The notes below the pieces were generated by a model that saw nothing but the letters and a program-made list of their open reading frames with translations, was not told the origin of the DNA and made no database searches. From positions 264,001 to 328,000 of the forward strand of contig WPIO01000066.1 of the NCBI GenBank assembly GCA_009760855.2: 64,000 bases of DNA, in the 5' to 3' direction. Each line of letters begins with the position of its first letter. Within the stretch, counting starts at the first letter, position 1. Shown here in pieces: positions 1-11,166 of this stretch. The translations under genes and the position numbers were made by a program. This stretch comes from Cristatella mucedo (lineage: Eukaryota; Bryozoa; Phylactolaemata; Cristatellidae).

Positions 1-1700
1 AAAAGCAAGGATGAGATTCGGAGGTCCTTGCAAACTATCACCCTGTTTCCTTTCTTACTCTCTTGTCAAAGATTCGTGAGCATATTGTTGGCATTCAGCT
101 GGTCGAACATATTGAAAAGAAATAAATTTCAGAAACATTTCAATCAGGATTCAAGAGGCAGCACTTCACTGGCAGTGCTCTACTCCGTGTTGGCAATGAC
201 ATTATACGTGGCATCGATGATGGTAAGGTCACAGCCCTGCCTCTGTTACATTTTCAGCTGGCTTGGACACCGTTTATTACGATGTTCTAATTGAAAGATT
301 GAGAACAACAAAAGGTCTGGCAGACAAAGCACTGGTGTGGCTTAAATCGTACTTGTCTGATCGTGTTCAATCCGTGTCGTGTGGGGGTCTGGTCTCACAC
401 ACGAGACGAGTCACCAGTGGAATCCATCAACAGTCTATATATTCTGTCCCTTGCTGTTCTCCGTTTATACTCAACCTCTGGGAAATTTTATAAGGACCCG
501 TGGAATAGGATATCACTCTTATGTTGACAGTACTCAGCTGTATTTGTCATTCAAACTGTCGCAATTGGCTTCCAAAACTGAGAAGCTGAATGCTTGCCCT
601 AATAACAATATTAATGCACTTAATAAAGTGCCCTCCGAAACCTCCATATCTTTCTAGGCGCTTTACATTTGTTGCAAAGATAAACGCGATTGAGTGGTGA
701 GTAATATCGTGCTTGCTAAACAACCTTAATAGCATGGTTAGGGGTGACATGCACAAGGTTTGCCTGCAAGTGTGGTTAGTGGCAGCATGCACACATTCGA
801 TCATGGACGTCAGAAAACATTTTAAAAGTAAATGGCTCTAAAAGTGAACATCTGCTCATAGGACACCCTAAGCAGGTGGCTCTAATAAAAGGCTTTGCTC
901 TTCTAATAGGTGATGCTGTTGTGTGACCATCAACACGATCTTGAATATTAGGTGTCGTTTTCGACGGCTGCCTAATTTTTAATAGCTTCATTCAAAAGAC
1001 AGAATCTTTAGGTAGCCATCACGTCCGATCCCTATCCAAGAATGGGAGCTTTTTTACACAGTGGTTTGCGAAAAATATAACTAGCTCTTTAATTCTCTCT
1101 TGGTATAATTATTGTAATTCCATTTTGGCTAGGCTACCAAAAAAAGCGACTAGGCTTCTACAGCTGAACCTGAATACGGCAGCAATGCTAACATTTAAGT
1201 CCCGGAGGTTTCAGCGAGTGTCTCCTTTGCAAAAAGAGCTAGGATGAATGCCGGTTGAGCAGCAGATACAGAGAAAAATCCTTATGCTGACCCACAAGGC
1301 CCACGACGTCTTGGTTACTTTGTACCTAGCTGAACTGGAGCACCAGTTTCAGCCAGTTCGCGCCTCACGTCCTGTGTGGACAATAAATTAGCTGGTCAGT
1401 TTCTTAGCTTAAAGGCTGTGGGCGACAAAAGATTTAGCTCTGCAAGTCCTAGACTGGAATTCGCTTCCACAATTCTTATGCAACGACAACTACTCACGGC
1501 CGGCGACTATGACTCTTCACCTGCAGTGGTCTTGAGCTGTTACTTCCAAGCTTCTCACTACCTCAACTGTTCTCCTGACTCTGGTATGCTTCTCAATTTC
1601 TCTTTGTTGTGTTAGACGAAGTCTGTTTGCTACCGGATGCATACCGAAAGCCGCTTAGAATTTGAGTGAGCTATACTAAAGTCTCCTGCCTAAAATTCAC
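1..1700 (+). mobile_element. LINE-B (CR1/L2-like) fragment, RT domain to 3' region
   Basis: This is a decayed non-LTR retrotransposon in sense orientation. The first 650 bases give reverse transcriptase blocks in shifting frames (an N-terminal FQ-GFKR-like block around 125-170, then a block like ALLRV). After 805 the post-catalytic RT region resumes, with K-S-E-L-L-L-I-G-H-P like residues. The same protein is better preserved on the minus strand at 36.5-37.1 kb and 53.3-54.4 kb, which is how the family was recognised. The copy is split by a LINE-A 3' end at about 602-806. Frames change often and no full ORF remains, so it is inactive. The upstream end lies outside the window. Confidence 0.8.
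602..806 (-). mobile_element. LINE-A 3'-end fragment inserted in LINE-B
   Basis: Starting from an (ATA)n-like tail near 602, this 200-base piece matches the 3' UTR seen in the other LINE-A copies (6.25, 28.5 and 37.9 kb). It includes the conserved stretch with GGTTAGGGGTGACATGCACA. LINE-B coding sequence resumes immediately after it, so it is an insertion, strongly 5' truncated. Confidence 0.75.
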
Positions 1701-1744
1701 AAAGTCCTAATAACTTTGAGGAGTTACAGACGAAGATCGATACA

Positions 1745-1995
1745 ATGACCATGATGCATTCGAGGAAAATCTGACATATAGAGTACTTCAGGGATCAGGT
1801 CTTCGTCCATTTCCTTTCACAATTTACACGCCTCTTCTAGCAGATGCGATTGCAAAGCACAATCTAGCCTTCCACTCCTGTGCAGTTGACACTCAATCGT
1901 ACATTTGTTTTGATCCCTCCTAGCTCTTCAGCACGTCGAATTTTCAATTCTCTATTCTATTGCTGCTTGCATCGATGGCGTCCGCACACGGAGGT
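1745..1995 (+). pseudogene. Degenerate LINE reverse transcriptase fragment
   Basis: One frame reads L-Q-G-S-G-L-R-P followed by a block like DTQSYICFDPS. This corresponds to the VPQGSVLGP and DTQLYLCFDPS blocks of LINE-A at 38.9-39.1 kb, the region around RT motifs B and C. It is much more diverged than the other LINE-A copies and so is an older or sister lineage. The reading frame is interrupted. Confidence 0.6.
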
Positions 1996-2439
1996 CCCCT
2001 TTATTTCCAGGAATTGCTATTGTAAGACATACACAATACGCGGGATTTGAGTGTCATTATTACGGCGATACTGCAGCATTACTATGGGGTAGCAGTCGTT
2101 CGACCTGATCCAGTCATGACAAGAGTACTATGCCTTCAGTGGCAGCTTTGCTGTAATTGCATTCAACACAACTAACTTTTTTGCAGGAATTCGTCGATCT
2201 GAATGTTTAAAGTGACAAATCACAATCATTTAAATATTATGAATCAAGGTTCTTTTTAGGACAGAAAATAATACCTCTTGTTTTTCTGCTCTGCAGATGT
2301 CGGGAAACGAAGCAATCGAGGTTATGATGAAGCATGGTAAATTGTCAGGAATACAGTTAAACGAACGATTGCAAAACTCTCAAAAAATTATCGCTTAGTG
2401 TCAACTGGATATGTTGAAACGCCTATATGACGTAAGATT
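1996..2439. other. Unannotated gap
   Basis: I see no convincing ORF, RNA gene or match to the repeat families elsewhere in the window. Confidence 0.5.
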
Positions 2440-5400
2440 GGGGAGATATTTGTAATACAACAAACATTTGTGATTAGTCATCTACGTATATTGCCCGACA
2501 CGCAATGAACCATAATAATCTTATATAATCTGATGTATCTCCGTACGCAACTACACAAAGCCATACAGACTATGTGGGCTTTACGAAGGAGAGTTGTGTG
2601 TCACCCACTCACAGCTTAAGCAGCTTTTGGTACGTATTAAGTGGCCTTAGGCAATGAGTCTTCATATAAGCTGCTTATGAGACTTCAGGGGTTACTTTGA
2701 GGTTAATGAAAGAAAAATGTTTTTTTTTTTCTCGCAGCACCTGAATATAATTCCGGCTCTTTTATCATCAGCCTGATAACGACAGATTTAATTTAGAAAG
2801 ATTTCTGGATTATTTCTCAGTGCAAACCAAAGCTGTGTATTTAGGTATTGCATTCACACGAAACAGAAAATATGGAAAGTGTCTAATAATAAATCCTTGC
2901 TCTTTAAAGTCTGATACTGCAGACTTTGACTTGTTCACCGTAAAGTAGACTCTCTGACCACTCAGATAAATGAACAGCACAAACTGACCGAATATAATTT
3001 CAATTTCTCAGTCAGGCGTTAATTTCACGACTTTTTAAGATAATTTCAATATTGTTAAAGTGTGTTGAGTATACGACGCTGTGACTTAATTGCCAGGTGA
3101 AGGATATTATTGAGCATGCTGCAGGATGCCGTCTCATTCCATGCCTTAATTCAGGCTGTACCACTTGATTCGTTTCGGAGTCACAAAGGAGGTGTTAAGT
3201 TAAACTAATTGCACGGTGATTGCAGTAATGAAACGATGGCTCAATAAATCAGCCGTGGGTGCAGTCATCTTTTTATAAAGGGCTGCTGAATAATATCGCC
3301 TTGGAACGGATCGCCGAAAACCTACGGTAGACAATGAGTAGGAAATGTAATAGTCGATAGGCTGTACTCTAGGAGAATGGTTTTGGCAATAGAGATGATT
3401 ATAAACAGGTCACGTTCGGGTAGCCCGACCGCTTCTGCTCGATGGAGCCTCCAAACCGCAAGCTTCTAGATCTCGATAGCAAGTGCCACACAGGCCAGGA
3501 GGCCAAGGCCATCTGGAGCCACGACTGCCAGGGGTCCACTGCTGTCCGGATGCATGGCCGCCAAGGTGCTGCAGCTACTAGGACACGGCAGCTATTGCTC
3601 CATGGACCAAGGAGACTACAGTCACATGATCCGCTCGCCGCATACCACAACCAAATCCAAACTATAGGTTCCTGCTCCATACCTTGAAACGGACAATAAT
3701 GTATCCAAATCAAACCTGCTGTATGGCTGTTAAAAACTTCTACCGGTAACGACTCTTCTTGTCTACTAAATGCACGCTGACTTTTTAAGCTAACGTATGG
3801 GCGCTCTAAGGTGCTGCTGCAGCTGATGCTTCGCACTGCTATTGAAATATCTGAGCTTCAATCATTAAGTTGTCGCGAGACTCCACCAGAGTCGCTGGTG
3901 CATTTTGGGAAAATATTGAAATACCAAAGGCAGCCGACTTCTTTGTATTTGAATTTGGCCCTGCTCCTCCTGGGCATTGACAATGTTCCTAGCTGTGTCT
4001 GCTTCTTTTGTTATTAGTTGATGAGTTCTGAAAAAAACAGTTTTTGCATCTAGACAATCAAGGAATTTCTGGGTAAGTAGCGTATTCCTAGCGCGACATT
4101 GATGGCGGTATATGGTAAGCTGTGTTCTCAAGAGATAATATTCAGAAAACGCAATCTACCTCATACAACTATACACCTGCTATGAAGCCATGATGGCTCA
4201 TTATGTACGGCGGTTGTTTCTCATGACCTCGACCCCGAGGTCGTAAGTTTGAAGCCTGCGGAGGGCGATGCTTTTTTGCAGCAACAAGTAGTTGTGATAG
4301 CCTTAAACGTACTCGTACAACTGTACAAAAGAATCTTTTTAAATCAGCTAGTTTAATTATTTTAATAATATTAAGGAAGATGGGTCAAACGTTTATTATT
4401 AACATGTACGCGTCACCAGGCAATCTGTTTTTAGACGTTTCATATGCAGGTTTAACATGTCGCTAGGGTCAGTAGCAGCACAGTACCGTAGTGAATAAGT
4501 ACGGACATTTCAAGTGCACGCCCTAGTAGCCAGCTCGCTGCTCCGCCCCAACGTCATTGAGTCAAGTGCTTAAACTCCTGGACGCAGCAGGGATGTGAAA
4601 TAGCAGTGCCCTCTGGCAGTTGTCATCTTCGAAGAAAACAATATCCGTCCACGTGATGCAAGCGAGGCCGATACCCATACAGCTGCATTCCAGAGACAAG
4701 AACTAGCCAATATTAAAATAGCTAACGCCGACCACCACGGGAGCTGCCATGTTGGGGAGAATGTGTGGCGCATCGGCATTCGCTCGCCTATACTACGAAG
4801 CTGACTGCCGTTGCTTCTTTCTAATGAGTATCTCAGAAGTACATCAAGGCCGTTGTGGCTAAGCTGTAGTACTTTTTTATTCGACACGACCGAAAGTTTG
4901 TAAAGCCATTTCTTAGTCTATCCATTGTCGATAGCTGGGAAAAATATACTCTCGGACGTAAAGTCAGGGCCGTACCGTTCCGTTAATATATCATTCAGAC
5001 TTTAATGGCTCTCGAAAGAGCTGCTCCATAAATTGAGAAAGAAGAAGGAGCGAGGATCCTCAGTGCTATTACTCTGCAGATTACGCGGAGCACGGTCTAG
5101 CTTTATAGAATGCATACGAACCGGCGACGGCGATACAGCCCTAAATAGAACTAGGAGGGCCGATCAATCTTCCTTTTAGATGGTTTGGAAATGGATTGTG
5201 TAAGATACTGGTCAAATACTCGAATACTATCTACGCTGGCGATAGCCAAAAAGTGGCAGCAGAATCTCTGAAGTATTGCGGTACGCAACCCGAAAAAGTG
5301 AGGAAGCAAGTTTTGCGCTTACATTGCACGATTATCCGTAGTAAAGTCGAAGCCTGCGTGGCTTGAGGTGATTAATCTGTGGACAGCCGACTTACCTCTG

Positions 5401-5520
5401 TCGAGAAAGAGATAGTGGAAGTAGCTGAGATAGTAAATACGGCCGTCGAAAATGTGAGCGACTCGGGAGAGTATGAAAAATGCATCCCTAGTTCGTAGAG
5501 CTTAATCGGTTTCAGACTCT
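2440..5520 (-). repeat. Repeat X, copy 1
   Basis: This is an unclassified interspersed repeat. Its reverse complement follows 54.4-56.9 kb almost throughout, with small indels, and also 17.9-19.7, 26.4-27.5, 30.7-32.8 and 32.85-35.6 kb. Apparent short ORFs such as 3399-3836 (minus) recur in other copies only because the DNA is conserved: their frames are not maintained across copies, so I do not call a gene. It carries a SINE at the same internal site as the other copies. No terminal inverted repeats or coding domain could be seen. It may be a large non-autonomous transposon or a dispersed duplicated unit. Confidence 0.75.
4185..4352 (+). mobile_element. tRNA-derived SINE inside repeat X copy 1
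   Basis: The head resembles a tRNA gene: GATGGCTCATTATGTACGG at the A-box position and a degenerate B box near 4248. It is followed by a body containing AGTTGTGATAGCC and ending near AAATCAGCTAG. It is the same family as the better-preserved copy at 14988-15161. Relative to the X consensus direction the SINE is antisense. Confidence 0.75.
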
Positions 5521-6247
5521 GCCGCGAAAGGTTAATTTAGGCGAAGTACAAATCTTTATTTGTAATCAAATATTTATTCAAAAAGACCATAGAATACCTG
5601 TCTATGACGAGCTAAATTGGTTTTAACGTTATTAAAGCCCTCAGAGCGTCAAATAGCAGTAATTGACTCACCATTACCCCCTATTAGCCAATATAATAGA
5701 CCAAGTAAGGAATAAAAACACTCATTACACTTTACAAATAGCAAATTATTTTTACTGTAAATTTAATTACGAACGTTCAGCATTTACACACAACCACTGA
5801 ATTATGAAAATAGTGGAATTTCTTTGATGACGATGCGTGGGCGTAGTGCTCGGAAAAGAAGAGCGAGATTACTGCTCTCAATAAATCTGCACCGGACATT
5901 AAAGGATTTGTGCGGGGGCTCGAATTCATAAACCAGCATTTCCAGAATTTTTTATTTTAATTGTGACGCAGGGGTGTGTAATTGACTTAGACAACCGAGC
6001 GCGTGCCGTATCATTTCCCCCGTCTCGATTAAATCTTTAATGAAGATATTTGACGAAAACCGCGATTGAGTGAAGCCGCTAAAGTCGAAGCACCAAGTGC
6101 CCAGAGAACTTATCTTTTTCAAGACACTACAAGCTTACTGCACAGCAAGCATGATTGAATGGTTAAAGGCAGCAAGCTCACTGTCAGCAAACATAACATA
6201 TACACAGGTGACGTGCAAGGTGTCCGCATGCAAACAATTTACGTGGC
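5521..6247. other. Unannotated AT-rich gap
   Basis: No supported gene or repeat. Short ORFs here have no recognisable domain. Confidence 0.5.
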
Positions 6248-7255
6248 AGGATAATAATAATAATATTTCACCTTGATAAAGCACCCTCAGAGAACTTAAT
6301 CTCTCTCTCTGGGCTCTTTACATTTGCTGTAAAGTGGAATGCGATTGAATGGTGAGTAAAATCATGCTTAAAAAACAAACAAAATGAATAATATGGTTAG
6401 GGGCGACATGCACAGGGTCAGCATGCAAATGAAGTTAGTGGCAGCATGCACCGTGTCAGCACGCATAAGAACATCAAGGACGAATCACTGGGACCCACTA
6501 AATGCTGTCCTAAATAGGTGTGTTTTTAGGTTCCTTTTAAATGTGGTCAGGTCAGGGAATGTTCTGACGCAGGTCGGGAGGGAGTTCCAGGCTTTGGGAG
6601 CATATGAACTAAATGCACGATCTCCAAAGGAATGAAGGTTTGTACGAGGTGTTTGTAGACTGTTGGATTCCGAAAAGCGGGTTGTACGATGCCTAGCCTG
6701 ATCGGGTAGTATATCCGACAGATAGGCTGGAGCCATAGAATGAAGGAACCTAAAAGTGAGCGACAAAACCTTGAACACAATCCGTTGCTTGACTGGTAGC
6801 CAGTGCAGGTCGGCGAGAAGTGGAGTAATGTAGCAACTGCGACGCTCACGGCAGACAAGTCTAGCTGCCGAGTTTCGCACCAGCTGCAATCGCCAGATCG
6901 CACATGCTGGTAGACCAGTGGGCAGTAAGTTGCAGAAGTCATGACGGGATGTCACGAATGCATGGATCCACTTAGATGTTGTATCTTTATCTAAACAAGC
7001 ACAAATTTTAGCAATGTTATGAAGCTGAAAATAGGCGAATTTTACTGTGGAGCTGATATGGTCGTCTAACGAGAGGTCGCTTTGGAATATGACACTTAGA
7101 TTACGAGCTGATTCGACAGCAGATATGCTGGCAGAGCCAATTTTGAGCGTCAGCCTTTCCAATTTCTGAATCACACTGGGTTTGCCATAACTAGTAAGTT
7201 AGTTTTGTCATTGTTTAGTTTAAGAAAATTTGCTGCCAACCATGTGCAGACGCCA
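6248..7255 (-). mobile_element. LINE-A 3' portion (RT C-terminus and 3' UTR)
   Basis: A 5'-truncated LINE-A. Its 3' tail, read on the minus strand, is a (TTA)n-type run at 6248-6268, as in the other copies. The body encodes the post-catalytic RT C-terminal part. A second LINE-A 3' end in opposite orientation abuts it at about 7256. Confidence 0.85.
6485..7174 (-). pseudogene. LINE-A ORF2 C-terminal fragment, 229 aa open
   Basis: An open frame covering the end of the LINE-A reverse transcriptase protein. It carries the blocks ARNLSVIFQSDLSLDDH, HITPLLADLHWLP-like and the terminal F-K-R-N-L-K-T-H-L-F-R segment, which are typical of CR1/L2 elements after the catalytic core. The RT motifs A-C and the endonuclease are absent, so it encodes no active enzyme. 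The frame being open suggests a fairly recent insertion. Confidence 0.85.
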
Positions 7256-7600
7256 TCAATAAGCCTGGAACTCCCTCCCGACCTGCGTTAGAACATCCCC
7301 TGACCTGACCACATTTAAAAGGAACTTAAAAGCACACCTATTTAGGACAACATTTAATGGGTCCCTGTGATTCGTCCTTAACGTGCTTATGCGTGCTGAC
7401 ACTGTGCGTGCTGCCACTAACCACATTTGCATGCTGACCCTGTGCATGTCACCCCTAACCATATTATTCATTTTGTTTGTTTTTAAGCATGACTTTACTT
7501 ACCATTTAATTGCATTTCTGTTTGCAGCAAATGTAAAGCCTAGAGAGAGATTAAGTTCTCTGAGGGCGCTTTATCAAGTACATTATTATTAGTAAGTACG
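7256..7600 (+). mobile_element. LINE-A 3'-end fragment, head-to-head with the preceding copy
   Basis: Starts in the RT C-terminal codons (reading as W-N-S-L-P-T-C-V-R) and runs through the 3' UTR to an ATTATTATTAG tail near 7590. With 6248-6600 it forms an imperfect inverted repeat of about 340 bases separated by about 650 bases. Confidence 0.85.
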
Positions 7601-7985
7601 GCAGCCGGAAACTTGAGCTACTCGGAAGTGTCAGCTCGGGACAGTTCTAACGTTGTGCATCAGTAAGCAGCTGAACATATGCTGTGATGAAATTAGTTTG
7701 GCAGTGCAGTCTAATATCAAGATACTACGGACTATACTCCTTAGTTGCCAACGTTCTCTAAATTATATAACTTAAGATCCGATACTTGTTCAGCTGGCTC
7801 ACACCAATTAAACTCAGTTGTTATCCGGATGCCGGGTCGCCATTCTCATTCAGCACTGCTGCCCTCTTGTAGGTAACGACTCACCTTGGCGTATGCTTTT
7901 TACCCGATGCGAAACCGCACAATTATTCTCCAACCTCGGTTTCACCTTCGGTTGTCCATAAACTCCCCGATATTGTAACGTGCAA
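7601..7985. other. Unannotated gap
   Basis: Nothing recognised on either strand. Confidence 0.5.
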
Positions 7986-8625
7986 AAATCCCGCAACTCT
8001 AAATTAAGTCTTTTGTGTTGTTTTGTTTATTAAATTTAGTTCTCTTAATAGAAATAATTAAAAACATTTTAAACATACGTTGTATATACCATAATGTTAG
8101 GATTAAATTCTTATTTTATTGAAAACATTAATGCGTCTTTAAAAAGTTTTAATACAGAAGTTAAGACAATTTTAGAAACAGTTGCAGAAGCGTTTTATGT
8201 AAATGGAATTACAGTTTCTTGTTTAGTGTCTTGTTTACTTGCTAGAGATTTATTGAAAGGTAAATGTAATGTAAAAATAGATGAAGGGTTTAGTACTCAT
8301 CCTGATGAGACACTTGCTACTTTTCATTTTTTGTTAAGTATAAATGGAGTAACTATTGATTTTGCAAGAAATATTTGAGTTAATTATTTTCAAAGACAAG
8401 ATTTTAGTGATTTACAAGATAAGAAAATACTTGTATATAATATTCCACAAGGTTTTGAATTTTATGGAGAGGATCTTACTAATTTTGATCCACAGGATGT
8501 AACATTTTCTTCACGTATACGTAAGTTTGATGATTGTATTCTAAGAAATTGACTATATAAAATTAAAAAAAATGCTATAAGAAATTAAAAAAAATAATGT
8601 TGGCACAACATAGGCTTGTTTTAGG
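7986..8625 (+). mobile_element. Small AT-rich virus-like fossil fragment
   Basis: Base composition drops sharply to AT-rich here, as in the Polinton-like fossils at 10.6-16.3 and 40.1-52.95 kb, and returns to normal near 8625. The 8094-8378 frame (94 aa, beginning MLGLNSYFIENINASLKSF) has a plausible coding look. The same frame shows protein-like sequence downstream, including a block like VYNIPQGFEFYGEDL, so it is a broken gene. I do not recognise the family. It may belong to the same original element as fossil B, now separated by the LTR-like block. Confidence 0.45.
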
Positions 8626-10338
8626 TTGATTACCGTGACTTCTACCCTTTATAATGAATAAAAAGGTCTAGTCCGATGGGCATTTTGATCCCGCGCTCGT
8701 TGAGCCAGGAGGCTTACGCATTAACTATTACGTAAGTAAATCTACCATGAGACAATATATTCCAATTATACAGTTGACATTTACCTTACTGCAATTGAAC
8801 CCCCTTCTATCACCTTCCCTTAACTGCAGGGCTGAAATACTTACCATTATACTTACGTTTCCAAGCGTTGATTTATCGTGAGATCCTAAAATACTTGTTA
8901 TGCATTTGACAAACAGTTTATTAAATAATGAAAGCCCAAAGCCCCTAGCTGTAAGTAGCGGCCTTGCTGGCCTTGGCTTAATTTTAGCACGAACAAGAGC
9001 TGTTCGGAGGCGGTCTAGAACTCCTTTATCCCGGAGCAGTGAGCCAGAGAGGAGCGTCAGTGCGGTTAGAGAGGAAGCGCTTAAGAGCAAGCCATGAAGT
9101 TCTGAGACGAGCGGTGGCGATTCGGCCTTTATAATTGGTCCGATACCCGCGGAAGCTGCTGATTCATGTTGGCTGGCCTGTCAACCTCCGCCTTCACTAT
9201 TTCCAAAAAAGAATCGTCTGGAACCCATTCGCCATTCAAGCTGGACAGAGGTGGCCTTTCAGTGGCCTAGTGCCGGTGTTAATTCCTCACCGTAATGGGC
9301 CAAGTTGTCGGGCCCAATACCACAAAGCTCTTGCCCCATTGTCTCAGCTAGGTATTTAGGAGTCGAGCGACGCTCGCTCTTGGTCTTTTTGTTTTGTATT
9401 TTTTATCCGGCCCCGAGCTTCGACGCCGTCGGACTCGTTACTCTAAGACCAATGGAGGAGGGCAGGCTGTCCACTGACGATGGACGGAACTGGACAAGAC
9501 AGGGCTAGGAGGATTCGGTGGACTCCACCGAATACGGTCGTATCGCGCTCGAGCTGGAATTTGGTGTCTTTTGTGTGTGCGCTAGCACGTGGTCTCGGCA
9601 TAGGGATTTGCCGGTGCGAGCTAGACGTAGTTGGCGTGTGTGGAGTCCTAGTTCTCCGGCTTGGGTTTAGGCTCCAGTTCGAGCTCGGTCTATTTGGGTC
9701 GTTCCCCATTATAGATGTAAGTAGCTTAAGTGTTAAGACGTTTTTCCTTCCCAAGAGTGCTTGAGGTGGCGTGTGTGGAGTATTCCTGCCGCACTGGTGG
9801 AAACCGAGTCCTAGTTCTCCGGTTAGGGTATAGGCTCTGGTTCGGGCTCCATCTATTTGGATCGTTCCCCACTATAGACGTAAGTAGCTTCAGTATGGAG
9901 AAGTTTTCCCTCCGCAAGAGTGCTTAAGTTGGCGTATGTGGGGTATTCCTTCCGCACAGATGGAAACGGATTCCTAGTTCTCTGGTTAGGGTTTAGGCTC
10001 CGGTTCGCGCTCAGTGTGGAGAAGCATTTCCTCCGCAAGAGTGTTGGTGCTGTTGAGAGCGTACGAGTAGTGTGGAGATAAAACTGACCTAGACGCGCTG
10101 CGACTTTGTGTGCTTGCAAATAAAGCTCAGTAAAATCACCAGTTTTTCTCTCGCTTTCCAAGCCACCCCGCGGACTCACGACCCCCTTTAGTAACGGTAA
10201 GCAGGTCGGCGCCAGATACGCTCGTTTCATGGTGGTAAGCTTATTGAGCGTAGGCGAGAACCGAACGGCAGTCGGCGCTAGGCTACCCGCTAGGTAAGCG
10301 GCAGGTGAAGCCTACTCTGCCAAGCCCTTGGCGTTACA
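8626..10338 (+). mobile_element. LTR-like block of an unidentified retroelement
   Basis: A GC-richer block between two AT-rich fossils. It ends in GGCGTTACA at 10330-10338, a terminus similar to an LTR end, and has an AATAAA polyadenylation-type signal near 10120 followed by about 200 bases. A promoter-like stretch rich in pyrimidines lies near 9385-9440. It contains a 163-bp tandem repeat. The upstream edge is uncertain (possibly near 9168, TGTTGGCTGG). No coding region belonging to it was found, so it could be a solo LTR or another repeat. Confidence 0.35.
9632..10045 (+). repeat. 163-bp tandem repeat, about 2.5 units
   Basis: The start TAGTTCTC(C/T)GG recurs at 9649, 9812 and 9975, exactly 163 bases apart. 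Each unit contains a GTTCCCCA(T/C)TATAGA segment and a TCCGCAAGAGTG-like segment, and the last unit is internally shortened. The ORFs across it on both strands are by-products of the repeat. Confidence 0.85.
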
Positions 10339-10612
10339 TGTGTCACCCACTGGGCATCGACACGAGCTCCGAAGAAAAACATTGGATAGACGATCGAACA
10401 AGTCACCCTCTGGGCTTAGACTATTGAACAAATCACACTCTGGGCATTGACTTGCACTAAGATTTGTGAAGATGGTAATGATACAATTCATGTGGTGATG
10501 AATTGTTCAACGAATTCCTACCCGAGCTGTGTTACCCTCTGGGCATCGACACGAACTCCCAAGGAAGATGCAGGATAGGCGATCATACAAGTCACCCTCT
10601 TGGCGTTGACTC
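10339..10612 (+). repeat. Dispersed short motif cluster (GTCACCCTCTGGGC type)
   Basis: A 20-base motif close to GTCACCCTCTGGGCATCGAC occurs five times, near 10342, 10402, 10432, 10531 and 10591. The 10342-10420 pair and the 10531-10610 pair are near copies of each other, so a block of about 190 bases was duplicated. It follows directly after the LTR-like end and may be its leader sequence. Confidence 0.65.
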
Positions 10613-10646
10613 AATTTAGGGTTAAAAATGACATTCTTTAGATAAT

Positions 10647-11035
10647 GGAAATATTTTGTGATGTATGTTTAAATACATTTAATGAAACTAAATACCTTTA
10701 ACAGGACTTGCTTATTGTCATAAAAAATAAAGAGACTAAAACAAAACTATATAATACGTTATGACATCTGTGATAAAAATATGAATGAAACAGAATTTGA
10801 TTCTAGTCTTAAGCATAATGATAGAATTATAATTTGTTCATATTGTAACATTAATAATAATTCATTTAAGAAAGAAAGACCAACTAAATTATTTTCATCC
10901 GTTAAGAAACACTTAAAAAACAATGTCGCTCTAAATCTTTACATCATTGTTTGGATCTTGAAGCTATTTGTGCTATTTTAAAACTATTCCCTCTTGTTAA
11001 AGGTAAACGTAAAGCAACCAAGTAAAAGAGTTAAT
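10647..11035 (+). pseudogene. Zinc-finger-like small protein, fossil
   Basis: Starts M-E-I-F-C-D-V-C-L-N-T-F, a C-x2-C pair as in C2H2-type fingers. A second cysteine pair (C-S-Y-C) lies further on, within 10781-10981. Small finger proteins are common accessory genes in Polinton-type elements. The frame is broken. Function is inferred only from the cysteine pattern. Confidence 0.4.
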
Positions 11036-11166
11036 AGTTTTAATATTTCATTTATACTTTACTGGTGGGTACATAACTGACCAAGAGGTTTACTCTTAGT
11101 TTTCCAGTTGTATCAATGAAGCAATAGTCTTTTGGAAGTCTTGCAAAATATACATAATACTTTTGG

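Noticed and set aside
3399-3836. A 145-aa frame that recurs at 55474-55902
   Set aside because: It is shared because repeat X is conserved as DNA. The protein has no domain, the frame is not kept in the other X copies, and the plus-strand frame over it is equally long-lived.
9443-10230. Several 60-125 aa frames on both strands
   Set aside because: They follow the 163-bp tandem repeat and LTR-like sequence and have no domain or consistent frame.
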